This document shows positions 56,054 to 64,000 of a stretch of 64,000 nt of DNA, in pieces. The notes under the pieces were generated by a model, which was given only the letters and a program-made list of their open reading frames with translations, did not search any database and was not told the DNA's origin. Numbering within the stretch: the first letter of the stretch is position 1; each line of letters begins with the position of its first letter. Where the stretch lies: contig NZ_CP122537.1 of assembly GCF_029853695.1 (NCBI RefSeq), positions 62,001 to 126,000 of the forward strand, read 5' to 3'. The stretch comes from Jannaschia sp. GRR-S6-38 (GTDB taxonomy: Bacteria; Pseudomonadota; Alphaproteobacteria; Rhodobacterales; Rhodobacteraceae). A program made the position numbers and the translations under genes.

Positions 56054-57208
56054 TCAGTAGGGCCCGTCGTCCAACACGCCATCCGCCGACATCTGCGCAT
56101 AGAGCAGCCCCTCGCGCAGGCCCCGGTCCGCGACCGACAGCCGGTCCGTGGGCCAGACCCGCAGCAGCGCCTGCAGGATCGCCGCGCCAGACATGATCAG
56201 CGCGTGGCGGTCGCGGCCGATGCGCGGGTCGTTGCGCCGCCCATCCGGCCCCATGGCGAGATAGCCGCGGATCACCCGGTCGATCTGCTGGGTCGTCATG
56301 CGCAGCCCATCCACCTTGTTGCGGTCGTAGCGGCGCAAGTTCAGATGGGTGGCCGCGACGGTCGTCACCGTGCCCGAGGTGCCAATGATCTGGAACCCCG
56401 GATCGCTGTCGCCGGCGGCGTCCTCATAGGGGCTGAACTCGGCCAGGCATTCCTCGAAATGCCACGACATCAGCGCGAAGCGCGCGGCGTCGTCGGTCAC
56501 GTCGCGGAACTGGTCCTTCAGCGTGGCGACGCCCAGCGGGATGCTGATCCAGTCCACCACCTTGGCGCGCGGGAACGGGTCGTCGGCCACGCCCTGGAAG
56601 CCCGCATGCAGCCGCATGATGGCGCGCGCCCGCTCGTGGCGGGGCACGCGGGTCAGGTCGATCCAGACCAGCTCGGTCGAGCCGCCGCCGATATCGACGA
56701 CCAGAAGCTGCTCGGCCTTCGAGGACACCAGCGGTGCGCAGGACACGACGGCGAGCCGCGCCTCCTCCTCGGGCTCGATGATCTCCAGCGGCAGCCCGGT
56801 CTCGCGCTCGACCAGCTTGATGAACTCGCCCGCGTTGCCCGCGCGGCGGCAGGCCTCGGTCGCCACCAGCCGCATGCGCTGTACGTCATGGGTTTCCAGC
56901 TTGCGGCGGCAGATCTTCAGCGCGCCGATCGTGCGCGCCATGGACGAGCGGGACAGCAGGCCAGACGCCTCCAGCCCGTTCCCGAGCTGCACCGATTTCG
57001 AGAAGCTGTCGACGACGTGGAGCTGGTTGCCCTTGGGCTGCGCGATCAGCATCCGGCACGAATTCGTGCCGAGATCCAGCGCGGCATAGAGCTCCGCGGG
57101 GTCGGGCCGGGGCCCGGAGGAGAGGGGCGCCACGGGCGCGGACCCGGCGGCGCGGATCGCGCCGGCGTCGGGCCCGGCCCCGGGGGCCGGATCGTCCGGT
57201 GGCATCAT
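56054..57208 (-). CDS. ppx: Ppx/GppA-family exopolyphosphatase/pppGpp phosphohydrolase
   Basis: A 384-residue ASKHA-fold phosphatase. YAALDLGTNSCRMLIA is the phosphate-1 loop (about residue 40-55), LVVDIGGGSTELVWID the phosphate-2 loop, and GTSGTVTTVAATHL follows. A Pro/Ala/Gly-rich tail of about 38 residues precedes the domain. Whether it acts on polyphosphate or pppGpp cannot be told from sequence. It lies 43 bp upstream of rlmE on the same strand, a common pair in alphaproteobacteria. Confidence 0.88.
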   Translation of the reverse strand: MMPPDDPAPGAGPDAGAIRAAGSAPVAPLSSGPRPDPAELYAALDLGTNSCRMLIAQPKGNQLHVVDSFSKSVQLGNGLEASGLLSRSSMARTIGALKICRRKLETHDVQRMRLVATEACRRAGNAGEFIKLVERETGLPLEIIEPEEEARLAVVSCAPLVSSKAEQLLVVDIGGGSTELVWIDLTRVPRHERARAIMRLHAGFQGVADDPFPRAKVVDWISIPLGVATLKDQFRDVTDDAARFALMSWHFEECLAEFSPYEDAAGDSDPGFQIIGTSGTVTTVAATHLNLRRYDRNKVDGLRMTTQQIDRVIRGYLAMGPDGRRNDPRIGRDRHALIMSGAAILQALLRVWPTDRLSVADRGLREGLLYAQMSADGVLDDGPY

Positions 57209-57433
57209 GGCCTCCGCATGTCAGGTTGCCCCGACCTTAAGCGGCAATGCGACGATCACACAAGCTTTGTTCAACTCCACCATGAGGGATTCGACGATGC
57301 GCCCCCCTCGCCCGCCGCGCGCGGACCGGGTAGGAGCGGGGCGTGTCGCCATCGGGCGCCACCACGTCGAAAAGCGGCGCGTCCGCGGGCGCGCGCGCCC
57401 TATCTGTGGACCACCGAAGCGAAGGGGGGTCTG

Positions 57434-57739
57434 ATGCCGCAGGTCACGGTCGTCTATTGGCGGGACATCCCCGCCCAGGTGCTTGTCGGCAAGGGGCGCC
57501 GGGCGGCGAAGCTGCCGCTGTCGGAACGCTTCGAGCAGGCGATCGACCGCGCCGCGATGCGCTCGGGCGCGTCGGAAACCGACGCCTATCTCGCCGATTG
57601 GCGCAAGGTGGCCGAGGGTGAGACCGAAGGCGAGGACGCGGCCGTCGCCGCCGCCCGCGCCGCCGCGCTGGAGGCCGAATGGACACCCGAACGACTGAAG
57701 GCCGCGGCCCTGGCCGGCGGCACCGAGGAACGCGTCTGA
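57434..57739 (+). CDS. Virulence-factor-like small protein (PF13769-type) of the C1 operon
   Basis: A 101-residue protein that begins MPQVTVVYWRDIPAQVLVGKG and continues with basic and alanine-rich segments (RRAAKLPLSERFEQAIDRAAM). This N-terminal block is the one usually labelled virulence factor in alphaproteobacterial annotation; no virulence role is implied and no mechanism is known. Its stop shares a base with the MetF-like gene (TGATG). It heads an operon of folate and corrinoid C1 genes, suggesting a part in that pathway. The 225 bp upstream are divergent from ppx and hold the promoter. Confidence 0.75.
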   Translation: MPQVTVVYWRDIPAQVLVGKGRRAAKLPLSERFEQAIDRAAMRSGASETDAYLADWRKVAEGETEGEDAAVAAARAAALEAEWTPERLKAAALAGGTEERV

Positions 57740-58641
57740 TGGCGCTTCTGAATTTCCTGCGCCCGGCCCCCGCCACGCCGCCCCGCGATGCGCATCTGCC
57801 CGCCTTCCTGCAGGGCGCCTCGATCGAGGTCATGCCCCGCACCGCCGAAAAGGTCGAGGATTTCGCCGCCATCCTGCCCCGCGGCACCCGCGTCTACATC
57901 GCCCATATCGACGGCACGCCCATCGCCGACATGGTCGCCACGGCCGCGCGGCTGCGCGCCGAGGGGATGGAGCCGATGCCGCATTTCCCCGCCCGCATCA
58001 TCGCGGACCGCGCCACGCTCGACGACTGGATCGCGCGCTACCGCGGCGAGGCCGATGCGCGGCAGGGCCTGATCCTCGCCGGCGGCGTCCCGCAAGCCGC
58101 GGGCGATTTCGAGACCTCGATGCAGCTTCTGGGCTCCGGCGCCTTCGACGGGTTCGAGCGGCTGCACGTCGCCGGCCACCCCGAGGGCAACCGCGACATC
58201 GACCCCGATGGCGGCGAGGCGGGCGTCTCCGAGGCGCTGCGCTGGAAGACCGAATTCGCCCGGCGCACCGACGCGAAGATGGCCATCGCCACGCAATTCT
58301 GCTTCGAGGCCGGCCCGGTCATCGAATGGGCCGAGGCGATCCGCGCCGCGGGCGTCGACCTGCCGGTTCATATCGGCGTGGCCGGTCCTGCCAAGCTGCA
58401 GACGCTGATCAAGTTCGCCATCGCCTGCGGCGTGGGCCCTTCCCTGCGGGTCCTGCAACGCCGCGCCGCCGATGTCACCAAGCTGCTCCTGCCCTTCGAG
58501 CCGACCGAGTTCCTCTCCGACTTGGCCGCCCACAAAGCGGCCCATCCGGAGTTCGCCATCGAAGGCGTCCACATCTTCCCGCTGGGCGGGATCAAGGCGT
58601 CGGCCAGCTGGCTCGACGCGAATTCCAAGGATCAAGAATGA
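57739..58641 (+). CDS. Methylenetetrahydrofolate reductase-like protein
   Basis: A 300-residue MTHFR-family barrel protein. GASIEVMPRTAEKVEDFAAILP opens it and MPHFPARII, AGGVPQAAGDFETSMQLL, HVAGHPEGN and the C-terminal GVHIFPLGGIKAS correspond to MetF blocks. Similarity is clear but distant from housekeeping MetF. In a demethylation pathway it could oxidise methyl-THF to methylene-THF. Start/stop overlaps on both sides (TGATG, ATGA) tie it to the corrinoid methyltransferase downstream. Confidence 0.83.
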   Translation: MALLNFLRPAPATPPRDAHLPAFLQGASIEVMPRTAEKVEDFAAILPRGTRVYIAHIDGTPIADMVATAARLRAEGMEPMPHFPARIIADRATLDDWIARYRGEADARQGLILAGGVPQAAGDFETSMQLLGSGAFDGFERLHVAGHPEGNRDIDPDGGEAGVSEALRWKTEFARRTDAKMAIATQFCFEAGPVIEWAEAIRAAGVDLPVHIGVAGPAKLQTLIKFAIACGVGPSLRVLQRRAADVTKLLLPFEPTEFLSDLAAHKAAHPEFAIEGVHIFPLGGIKASASWLDANSKDQE

Positions 58642-59624
58642 CCCGCACCGTACTGGAATCGAAGACGAAAACCGTCGTGATCGGCTTCGACGAGCCGTTC
58701 TGCGTCATCGGCGAGCGCATCAACCCGACGGGCCGCAAGAAGCTCGCGGCCGAGCTCGAGATGGACGATTTCTCGACCGTCGAGAAGGACGCGCTCGACC
58801 AGGTGGCCTGCGGCGCGATGGTGCTCGACGTCAATTCCGGCGCCGTCTTCACCAACAAGATGGCCGAGGATCCGCGCTACGCCGACAACAATTTCGTCGA
58901 GCCGATGCTGATGAAGGCGCTGGTCGAGAGGGTGCAGGCGCTGGTGGACGTGCCGCTCTGCATCGACAGCTCCGTGCCCGGCGCGCTCGAGAACGGACTC
59001 GAGGCGGCGGAGGGCCGCCCGCTGCTCAACTCCGTCACCGGCGAGGAGGACCGGCTCGAGCTCGTCCTGCCGCTGGTGAAGAAATACAATGTCCCCGTGG
59101 TGGCGATCTCGAACGACGATACCGGCATCAGCGAGGATCCCGACGTACGCTTCGCCGTCGCCAAGAAGATCGTCGAGCGGGCCGCCGATTTCGGCATCCC
59201 GGCGCATGACATCGTCGTCGACCCGCTGGTCATGCCCATCGGCGCCATGGCCAGCGCGGGCCAGCAGGTCTTCGCCCTCGTCCGCCGCCTGCGCGAGGAA
59301 CTGGGCGTCAACACCACTTGCGGCGCCTCGAACATCAGCTTCGGCCTGCCCAATCGCCACGGCGTCAACGCGGCCTTCCTGCCCATGGCCATCGGCGCGG
59401 GCATGACCAGCGCGATCATGAACCCGATCCGCTCGGTCGAGATGGAGGCAGTGTCGGCGGCCAACATGCTGATGAACCACGACGCCAATGGCGGCAAATG
59501 GATCGGGCTCAGCCGCGTGCTCGACGCGGTGCGCGCCGGCATGCCCTTCCCCGAAGCCGCCCGCGCCGCGCAGGCCTCCGGCGCGCGCTCCGGCGGCCGC
59601 CGCGGCGGACGGCGCCGGGCGTGA
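58638..59624 (+). CDS. Methyltetrahydrofolate:corrinoid methyltransferase (pterin-binding)
   Basis: A 328-residue pterin-binding TIM-barrel enzyme. FCVIGERINPTGRKKLAAEL is the start of the fold (residues 22-40), with ALDQVACGAMVLDVNSGA, PLCIDSSVPGALENGL, NDDTGI and the loop TTCGASNISFGLPNRHGVN. These are hallmarks of the MtgA/MetH pterin domain that exchanges methyl between a corrinoid protein and THF. The tail is Arg/Gly-rich (RSGGRRGGRRRA). No corrinoid protein gene is adjacent. It overlaps the upstream gene by ATGA. Confidence 0.88.
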   Translation: MTRTVLESKTKTVVIGFDEPFCVIGERINPTGRKKLAAELEMDDFSTVEKDALDQVACGAMVLDVNSGAVFTNKMAEDPRYADNNFVEPMLMKALVERVQALVDVPLCIDSSVPGALENGLEAAEGRPLLNSVTGEEDRLELVLPLVKKYNVPVVAISNDDTGISEDPDVRFAVAKKIVERAADFGIPAHDIVVDPLVMPIGAMASAGQQVFALVRRLREELGVNTTCGASNISFGLPNRHGVNAAFLPMAIGAGMTSAIMNPIRSVEMEAVSAANMLMNHDANGGKWIGLSRVLDAVRAGMPFPEAARAAQASGARSGGRRGGRRRA

Positions 59625-59666
59625 CCCTTTACCATTCGTCAAGCATGGCCCGTGCAGGATCGCGTC

Positions 59667-59906
59667 ATGACAGTCCCGCTGCGCCCTGCCCTTCCCGTTC
59701 CCTCCGCGCCCTGGGTGCGGCAGGTCTTCGGCGCCCGCGCGGCGCAGCGCGGCGGCGTGGTGCGCCGCTCGGCGCGCTGGGTGGAGCGGGAGGTCGGGCG
59801 CGCGATTTTCGAGGCGGAGGTCCGGCGCCGCGGCTTTCACCTCATCGAAACCGGCGGCCAGCTCATCGTGATCTGCAATGGCGGCGGGCTTCGGGTGATC
59901 TGCTGA
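59667..59906 (+). CDS. Small conserved-looking protein of the C1 operon, 79 aa
   Basis: A 79-residue basic protein (PSAPWVRQVFGARAAQRGG, RRSARWVEREVGR) ending in a short beta-like segment FHLIETGGQLIVICNGG. The frame can open at GTG 59652, but ATG 59667 is preferred. It sits 42 bp after the methyltransferase. I do not recognise its function; an equivalent small gene seems usual at this place in related clusters, which is from memory. Confidence 0.6.
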   Translation: MTVPLRPALPVPSAPWVRQVFGARAAQRGGVVRRSARWVEREVGRAIFEAEVRRRGFHLIETGGQLIVICNGGGLRVIC

Positions 59907-59918
59907 GTCCTTCCCAGA

Positions 59919-59965
59919 CGATTGTTCGTTCGAACAATCGTACCGATCTTTCGCATGAAAGATCG
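59919..59965. promoter_or_regulatory. Two adjacent related palindromes ahead of the corrinoid reactivase gene
   Basis: The first has arms CGATTGTTCG and CGAACAATCG around TT (59919-59940). Three bases on, the second has arms CGATCTTTC and GAAAGATCG around GCAT (59944-59965). Both span 22 bp and match at 15 of 22 positions (CGAT, TTCG, GAA and ATCG blocks). They end 12 bp before ATG 59978. A tandem operator is the best reading; RNA hairpins controlling translation are possible. Confidence 0.65.
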
Positions 59966-59977
59966 TAGGGCCTCGAT

Positions 59978-61981
59978 ATGACCGACCCCCTCGTCATCTT
60001 CATGCCCTCGGGCAAGCGCGGGCATTTCCCGTCCGGCACGCCCGTCCTGCAGGCCGCGCGCGCGCTGGGTGTCGATCTCGATTCGGTCTGCGGCGGGCGG
60101 GGCATCTGCTCGAAATGCCAGGTTCAGCCCGGCAGCGGATCCTTCCCGAAACTCGGCGTGACCGTCGCGCCCGACGCTCTTTCCGCCGTGAACGCGGTCG
60201 AGCGCCGCTACGACGAGAAGCGCGGGCTCAAGCCCGGCCGCCGCCTCGGCTGCCAAGCCACGGTGCAGGGCGACGTGGTGATCGACGTGCCGCCCGAAAG
60301 CCAGGTCCACCGGCAGGTCGTGCGCAAGGCCGCGAGCGGGCGCGCCATCGTCATGGACCCCGCGACCCGCCTCCACATGGTCACCGTCGAGGAGCCCGAC
60401 ATGGACGCCCCCTCGGGCGACCTGGAGCGGCTGCGCGCGGCGCTGGCCGATCAATGGGACCTGCGGGACCTCGCGGTCCCCCTGGCCCTCCTGCGCGGTT
60501 TGCAGGCCGCGCTGCGCAAGGGCGGCTGGCAGGTCACCGTCGCGGTCAACCACGACGAGAACCGGATCTCCGCCATCTGGCCCGGCCTGCGCGAGGCGCC
60601 GGTGCTGGGCCTCGCCGTCGATCTCGGCTCGACCACCATCGCGGCGCATCTCTGCGACCTGTCCACCGGCGCGGTGCTGGCCTCGGGCGGGGTGATGAAC
60701 CCGCAGATCCGCTTCGGCGAGGACCTGATGAGCCGGGTCAGCTACGCGATGATGAACACGGGCGGCGATGTCGAGATGACCGCCGCCGTGCGCGAGGCGC
60801 TGGACCGGCTCGCCGTCGAACTGGCCGCCGAGGCCGGGGTGCCGCCGGGCGACATCCTCGAGGCGGTGATCGTCTGCAACCCGGTGATGCACCACCTGCT
60901 GATCGGCGTAGACCCGGTCGAGCTGGGCCAGGCCCCCTTCGCGCTGGCCACCTCCGACGCGCTGCGCCTCGGCGCGGAGGAGATCGGCCTTGCCGCGCTG
61001 GGCCCCGGCGCGCGCGCCTATATCCTGCCCTGCATCGCGGGCCATGTCGGGGCCGACGCCGCCGCGGTCGCCCTTTCCGAGGCGCCCGACAAAACCGAGG
61101 CGCTGACCCTGATCGTCGATGTGGGCACCAATGCCGAGCTTCTGCTGGGCAATCGCGACCGGCTCCTGGCCTGCTCCTCGCCTACGGGCCCCGCCTTCGA
61201 AGGCGCGCAGATCAGCTCGGGCCAGCGCGCCGCGCCCGGCGCGATCGAACGCGTCGAGATCGACCCCGCGACGAAGGAGCCGCGCTTCCGCGTCATCGGC
61301 TGCGACCTCTGGTCCGACGATCCGGGCTTCGCCGCGGCGACCGAAGGCACGGGCATCACCGGCATCTGCGGCTCGGGCATCATCGAGGCGGTGGCCGAGA
61401 TGCGCATGGCAGGCATCGTCGACGCCAAGGGGCTGATCGGCTCGGCCGCGCAGGTCGGCACGCCGCGCTGCGTGGCCGAGGGGCGCACGCATGGCTACCT
61501 TCTCTGGGAGGATGGCGACCGGCGCATCCTGGTCACCCAAGGCGACATCCGCGCGATCCAGCTGGCGAAATCGGCGCTCTATGCGGGCGCGCGGCTCCTG
61601 ATGGACGAGGCCGGCGTCGACGGGGTCGAGCGCGTGGTGCTGGCCGGGGCCTTCGGCGCGCATATCTCGCCGCGCCACGCGATGGTGCTGGGCATGATCC
61701 CGGACGCCGCGCTGGACCACGTGACCAGCGCCGGCAACGCCGCCGGGCACGGCGCGCGCATGGCGCTCTGCAACCGTGCGGCGCGCGCCCATATCGAGGC
61801 GCTGGTGCGCCGGATCGAGAAGGTCGAGACCGCCGTCGCGCCCCGCTTCCAGGAGCATTTCGTCGCCGCCAACGCGATCCCGCACGCGACCGACCCCTTC
61901 GCGCATCTGGCAGGCACGGTGACCCTGCCGGACGTGTCCTTCAACACCGCGAACGAGGGGCGCAAGCGGCGGCGGCGCTGA
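59978..61981 (+). CDS. 2Fe-2S, ASKHA-domain corrinoid activation/reactivation protein (RamA/RACE-like)
   Basis: A 667-residue protein. The N-terminal ferredoxin domain has C38, C44, C47 and C92 (CGGRGICSKC...LGC), the ligand set of a plant-type 2Fe-2S cluster. A linker follows, then the DUF4445/ASKHA ATPase domain from about residue 208 (GLAVDLGSTTIAAHLCDL, NPQIRFGEDLMSRV, LIVDVGTNAELLLG, GICGSGIIEAVAEM). The family reduces inactive Co(II) corrinoid back to Co(I) using ATP. It serves the upstream methyltransferase. Two palindromes precede it, so it may be regulated separately. Confidence 0.88.
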   Translation: MTDPLVIFMPSGKRGHFPSGTPVLQAARALGVDLDSVCGGRGICSKCQVQPGSGSFPKLGVTVAPDALSAVNAVERRYDEKRGLKPGRRLGCQATVQGDVVIDVPPESQVHRQVVRKAASGRAIVMDPATRLHMVTVEEPDMDAPSGDLERLRAALADQWDLRDLAVPLALLRGLQAALRKGGWQVTVAVNHDENRISAIWPGLREAPVLGLAVDLGSTTIAAHLCDLSTGAVLASGGVMNPQIRFGEDLMSRVSYAMMNTGGDVEMTAAVREALDRLAVELAAEAGVPPGDILEAVIVCNPVMHHLLIGVDPVELGQAPFALATSDALRLGAEEIGLAALGPGARAYILPCIAGHVGADAAAVALSEAPDKTEALTLIVDVGTNAELLLGNRDRLLACSSPTGPAFEGAQISSGQRAAPGAIERVEIDPATKEPRFRVIGCDLWSDDPGFAAATEGTGITGICGSGIIEAVAEMRMAGIVDAKGLIGSAAQVGTPRCVAEGRTHGYLLWEDGDRRILVTQGDIRAIQLAKSALYAGARLLMDEAGVDGVERVVLAGAFGAHISPRHAMVLGMIPDAALDHVTSAGNAAGHGARMALCNRAARAHIEALVRRIEKVETAVAPRFQEHFVAANAIPHATDPFAHLAGTVTLPDVSFNTANEGRKRRRR

Positions 61982-61993
61982 GGCCGCGCCGCC

Positions 61994-63460
61994 TCAGCCG
62001 TAGAGATCGCCGAACTTCGCCTCGAGGTAGCGCAGCAGCGGCTCGGCCGAGGGCGCGTCGCCGGTCGCATGGGCGATCGTCTCCACCGGCTCGCGCAGCC
62101 CGCCGAAGCGCTGCAGCCGCTCCGCCATCCAGCCCGTCGCCGGCGACGGGTCGCCCTGCGCCAGCGCGGCGTCCAGATCGGGCAGCTCGCCGCGCAGCGC
62201 CGCGAAGAGGCACCCGGCATAGAGGTTGCCCAGCGAATAGGTCGGGAAATATCCCATCAGCCCGACCGACCAATGCACGTCCTGCAGGAAACCGTTCGAC
62301 GGCCGGTCGACCGCCTGCCCGAAATCGGCGGCGTAGCGATCGTTCCAGGCGGCCTCCAGATCCTCCACGTCCAGATCGCCGCGCAGCAGCGCGCGCTCCA
62401 GGTCGAAGCGCAGCATGACGTGCAGGTTGTAATGCAGCTCGTCCGCCTCGGTGCGGATATAGCCGCTATGGACCGCGTTCACCGCGCGGTAGAAATCGCG
62501 CTCCGACCCGACGCCGATCTCGCCGAAGCGGTCCCGCATCCGGCCGTAGAGCCAGCCGCAATAGGCCTCGGACCGGCCAATCTGGTTCTCGTAGCTGCGC
62601 GACTGGCTTTCATGCACGCCCATCGAAACGCCGCGACCCAGCGGCGTCAGGCGGTGGTCCGCGGCGATGTTCTGCTCGTAGCAGGCATGCCCGACCTCGT
62701 GGATCGTCGAGTAGATGCAGTTGAGCGGATCGGCCTCGTCCACCCGGGTCGTGATCCGCACGTCCAGCCCGGAGCCCGAGGAGAAGGGATGCACCGCCCG
62801 GTCGATCCGGCCGCGCTGCAGGTCGTAGCCGAAGGCCTGCGCGATCTCGTGGGCCAGCGCGATCTGCGCGGCCTCGGGGAAATGCCCCGACAGGCGGGGC
62901 GCGGGTGCGGCGTCGAGCGCGGTGGCGCGCAGTTCGACCAGCCGGGGGCGCAGCGCGTCGAACATGGCGGCCATTTCGTCCGATTTCGCGCCCGGCTCGT
63001 AATCCTGCATCAGCGCGTCATAGACATCGCCACCCTCGGCCAGCGCGGCCCCCTCCTCGCGGCGCAGGCGCACGATCTCGGCCAACACGGGCAGGAAGGG
63101 CGCGGGGTCGTCGGCCGCCCGCGCCGCGGCCCAGACGCCCTGCCCCAGCGAGGTGACGCGCGCGATCTCTGCGGCGAGCCTGCCCGGCACCTTGCGGTTG
63201 CGCACATAAGCACGGCGCATCAGACGCAGGTTCGCCGCGCCTTGCGTGTCGGGCGCCTCCGCCGCGTCCAGCCAGTCGCCGACCTGCGGGTCGGTGCGGC
63301 GCGCGTGCAGCACCTCCTCCAGCGCGGCCATCTCCTCGGCGCGCTGCGGGGCGGCGCCCTTCGGCATGGTCGTCTCCTGGTCCCAGCCGGTGCGGCCGGC
63401 CACCTGGCCCAGCGCCTCGGTCACGCGCGCATGGGCCATCAGATCGTCATAGGCAGCCAT
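61994..63460 (-). CDS. M32-family metallocarboxypeptidase (Taq type)
   Basis: A 488-residue zinc carboxypeptidase. The metal motif HEVGH lies near residue 245 in YSTIHEVGHACYEQN, followed by GVSMGVHESQSRSYENQIG with the third ligand Glu. The M32 N-terminal GRTGWDQETTMPKGA and the later HSGYIRTEADELHYNLHVMLRFDLE fit the family. Start at ATG 63460, sharing a base with the ctaA stop (TGATG). Length matches the family (about 490-500). Convergent with the C1 operon. Confidence 0.92.
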   Translation of the reverse strand: MAAYDDLMAHARVTEALGQVAGRTGWDQETTMPKGAAPQRAEEMAALEEVLHARRTDPQVGDWLDAAEAPDTQGAANLRLMRRAYVRNRKVPGRLAAEIARVTSLGQGVWAAARAADDPAPFLPVLAEIVRLRREEGAALAEGGDVYDALMQDYEPGAKSDEMAAMFDALRPRLVELRATALDAAPAPRLSGHFPEAAQIALAHEIAQAFGYDLQRGRIDRAVHPFSSGSGLDVRITTRVDEADPLNCIYSTIHEVGHACYEQNIAADHRLTPLGRGVSMGVHESQSRSYENQIGRSEAYCGWLYGRMRDRFGEIGVGSERDFYRAVNAVHSGYIRTEADELHYNLHVMLRFDLERALLRGDLDVEDLEAAWNDRYAADFGQAVDRPSNGFLQDVHWSVGLMGYFPTYSLGNLYAGCLFAALRGELPDLDAALAQGDPSPATGWMAERLQRFGGLREPVETIAHATGDAPSAEPLLRYLEAKFGDLYG

Positions 63461-64000
63461 CAGGCCCTCACGGATTGGGGAAGCGGGTACTTGGCGCGAT
63501 GCCGGGCGCGCACGGCGAGGCAGATCAGCACGACGGCGCCGAACTGGTGCAGGATCGCGAGCTGCCAGGGGGCGGAGTACATCACCGTCACGATGCCGAT
63601 CACCATCTGCAGCACCGCCACCGCCAGAACGGCCAGGAACGCTCCGCGCGTCGCGACATAGGCGGAGCGGCGCGCCCGCCACCAGGCCACGATGATCACC
63701 GCGAAGAGGACGTATCCCGACACCCGGTGGATGAACTGCACCGTGCCGTCATTCTCGAACAGGTTGCGCCACCAGGGCGACAGCTCCCACATCCCCGGCG
63801 GCGTGAAGCCGCCCGCCATCAAGGGCCAGTCGGTATAGCCGCGCCCGGCATCGATCCCCGCGACCAGCGCGCCGATCAGCACCTGCAGGAAGACGCCCGC
63901 GACCAGCACCGTGCCCCAGCTCATCAGCGTCGCGTCGCGGTCGCGCCGCGCCTGCAGAAGCGCGCCCTCGGGTCGCGACATCGACAGCACGTACCAGGCG
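63460..64000 (-). CDS. ctaA: Heme A synthase CtaA/COX15 (partial, 5' end outside window)
   Basis: The last 179 codons of a membrane enzyme that oxidises the C8 methyl of heme O to heme A for aa3-type oxidase. Visible blocks are GALVAGIDAGRGYTDWPLM with the family GxD/AGxxYNTFPLM pattern, FENDGTVQFIHRVSGYVLF with a haem-ligand His, and the C-terminal ILHQFGAVVLICLAV with the final His ligand. Four hydrophobic helices are visible. The frame stays open to the window edge (AWYVLSM), so the start lies to the right. Confidence 0.88.
   Translation of the reverse strand, partial: AWYVLSMSRPEGALLQARRDRDATLMSWGTVLVAGVFLQVLIGALVAGIDAGRGYTDWPLMAGGFTPPGMWELSPWWRNLFENDGTVQFIHRVSGYVLFAVIIVAWWRARRSAYVATRGAFLAVLAVAVLQMVIGIVTVMYSAPWQLAILHQFGAVVLICLAVRARHRAKYPLPQSVRA

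Noticed and set aside
1..64000. CRISPR arrays, transposases, integrases and rRNA genes
   Set aside because: None seen: no regularly spaced repeats, no transposase or integrase motifs and no rRNA sequence in the window.

Overview
The window is about 64 kb of a high-G+C alphaproteobacterial chromosome. Gene content and order point to the Rhodobacteraceae (Roseobacter group and relatives). The clearest signs are the run pyrH-frr-uppS-cdsA-dxr-rseP-bamA-skp-fabZ-lpxA-lpxI-lpxB (LpxI rather than LpxH), a very long class II ribonucleotide reductase, a tandem cold-shock-domain protein, a fused indolepyruvate oxidoreductase and a bacterial voltage-gated sodium channel. The species cannot be named from the sequence alone.

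Layout. 1-3042: the Pel exopolysaccharide genes pelF and pelG (pelG runs off the edge), with visibly lower G+C than the core, next to the 3' end of tRNA-Arg(CCG). 3085-15436: one long minus-strand envelope operon, from UMP kinase and ribosome recycling through undecaprenyl-PP, CDP-diacylglycerol, isoprenoid and outer-membrane assembly genes to lipid A synthesis. 15536-24009: plus-strand miaA, an AraC regulator, and a peptide/nickel-type ABC importer (Tat-exported binding protein, two permeases, one double ATPase). 24115-28746: nrdJ, with a GIY-YIG nuclease gene at its 3' end followed by a second copy of the nrdJ tail; an NrdR box lies upstream. 28747-40737: tRNA-Pro, a DUF192 gene, a frameshifted cold-shock gene, pdxH divergent from fabI-lysE-lysE, gpt, a P450/membrane-hydrolase pair, tusA, indolepyruvate:ferredoxin oxidoreductase divergent from a LysR gene, and a probable small RNA. 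40755-45085: sufE, a lipoprotein, a MetE-like methyltransferase, an NAD synthetase-like gene and a sodium channel. 45090-51893: an uncharacterised catabolic region (SDR, LacI regulator, two SnoaL-like proteins, a bicupin, a HisD-family dehydrogenase) surrounding exoD. 51979-57208: two alpha/beta hydrolases, a small charged protein, an ArsR-AHSA1 fusion with MAPEG, rlmE and ppx. 57434-61981: a corrinoid/folate C1 operon with a 2Fe-2S corrinoid-reactivation ATPase. 61994-64000: M32 carboxypeptidase and the C-terminal part of heme A synthase.

The strongest candidate for something new is the nrdJ 3' end. The last 11 codons of nrdJ are repeated about 440 bases downstream, beyond a low-G+C GIY-YIG gene, and every base difference in the repeat is silent. 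Other points of interest are two related palindromes ahead of the C1 reactivase gene, an apparently leaderless ArsR-AHSA1 gene with an operator inside its promoter, a single-base frameshift in the cold-shock RNP1 motif, and the uncharacterised HisD/SnoaL/bicupin cluster. Starts, motifs and overlaps were read by eye; no database search was possible.
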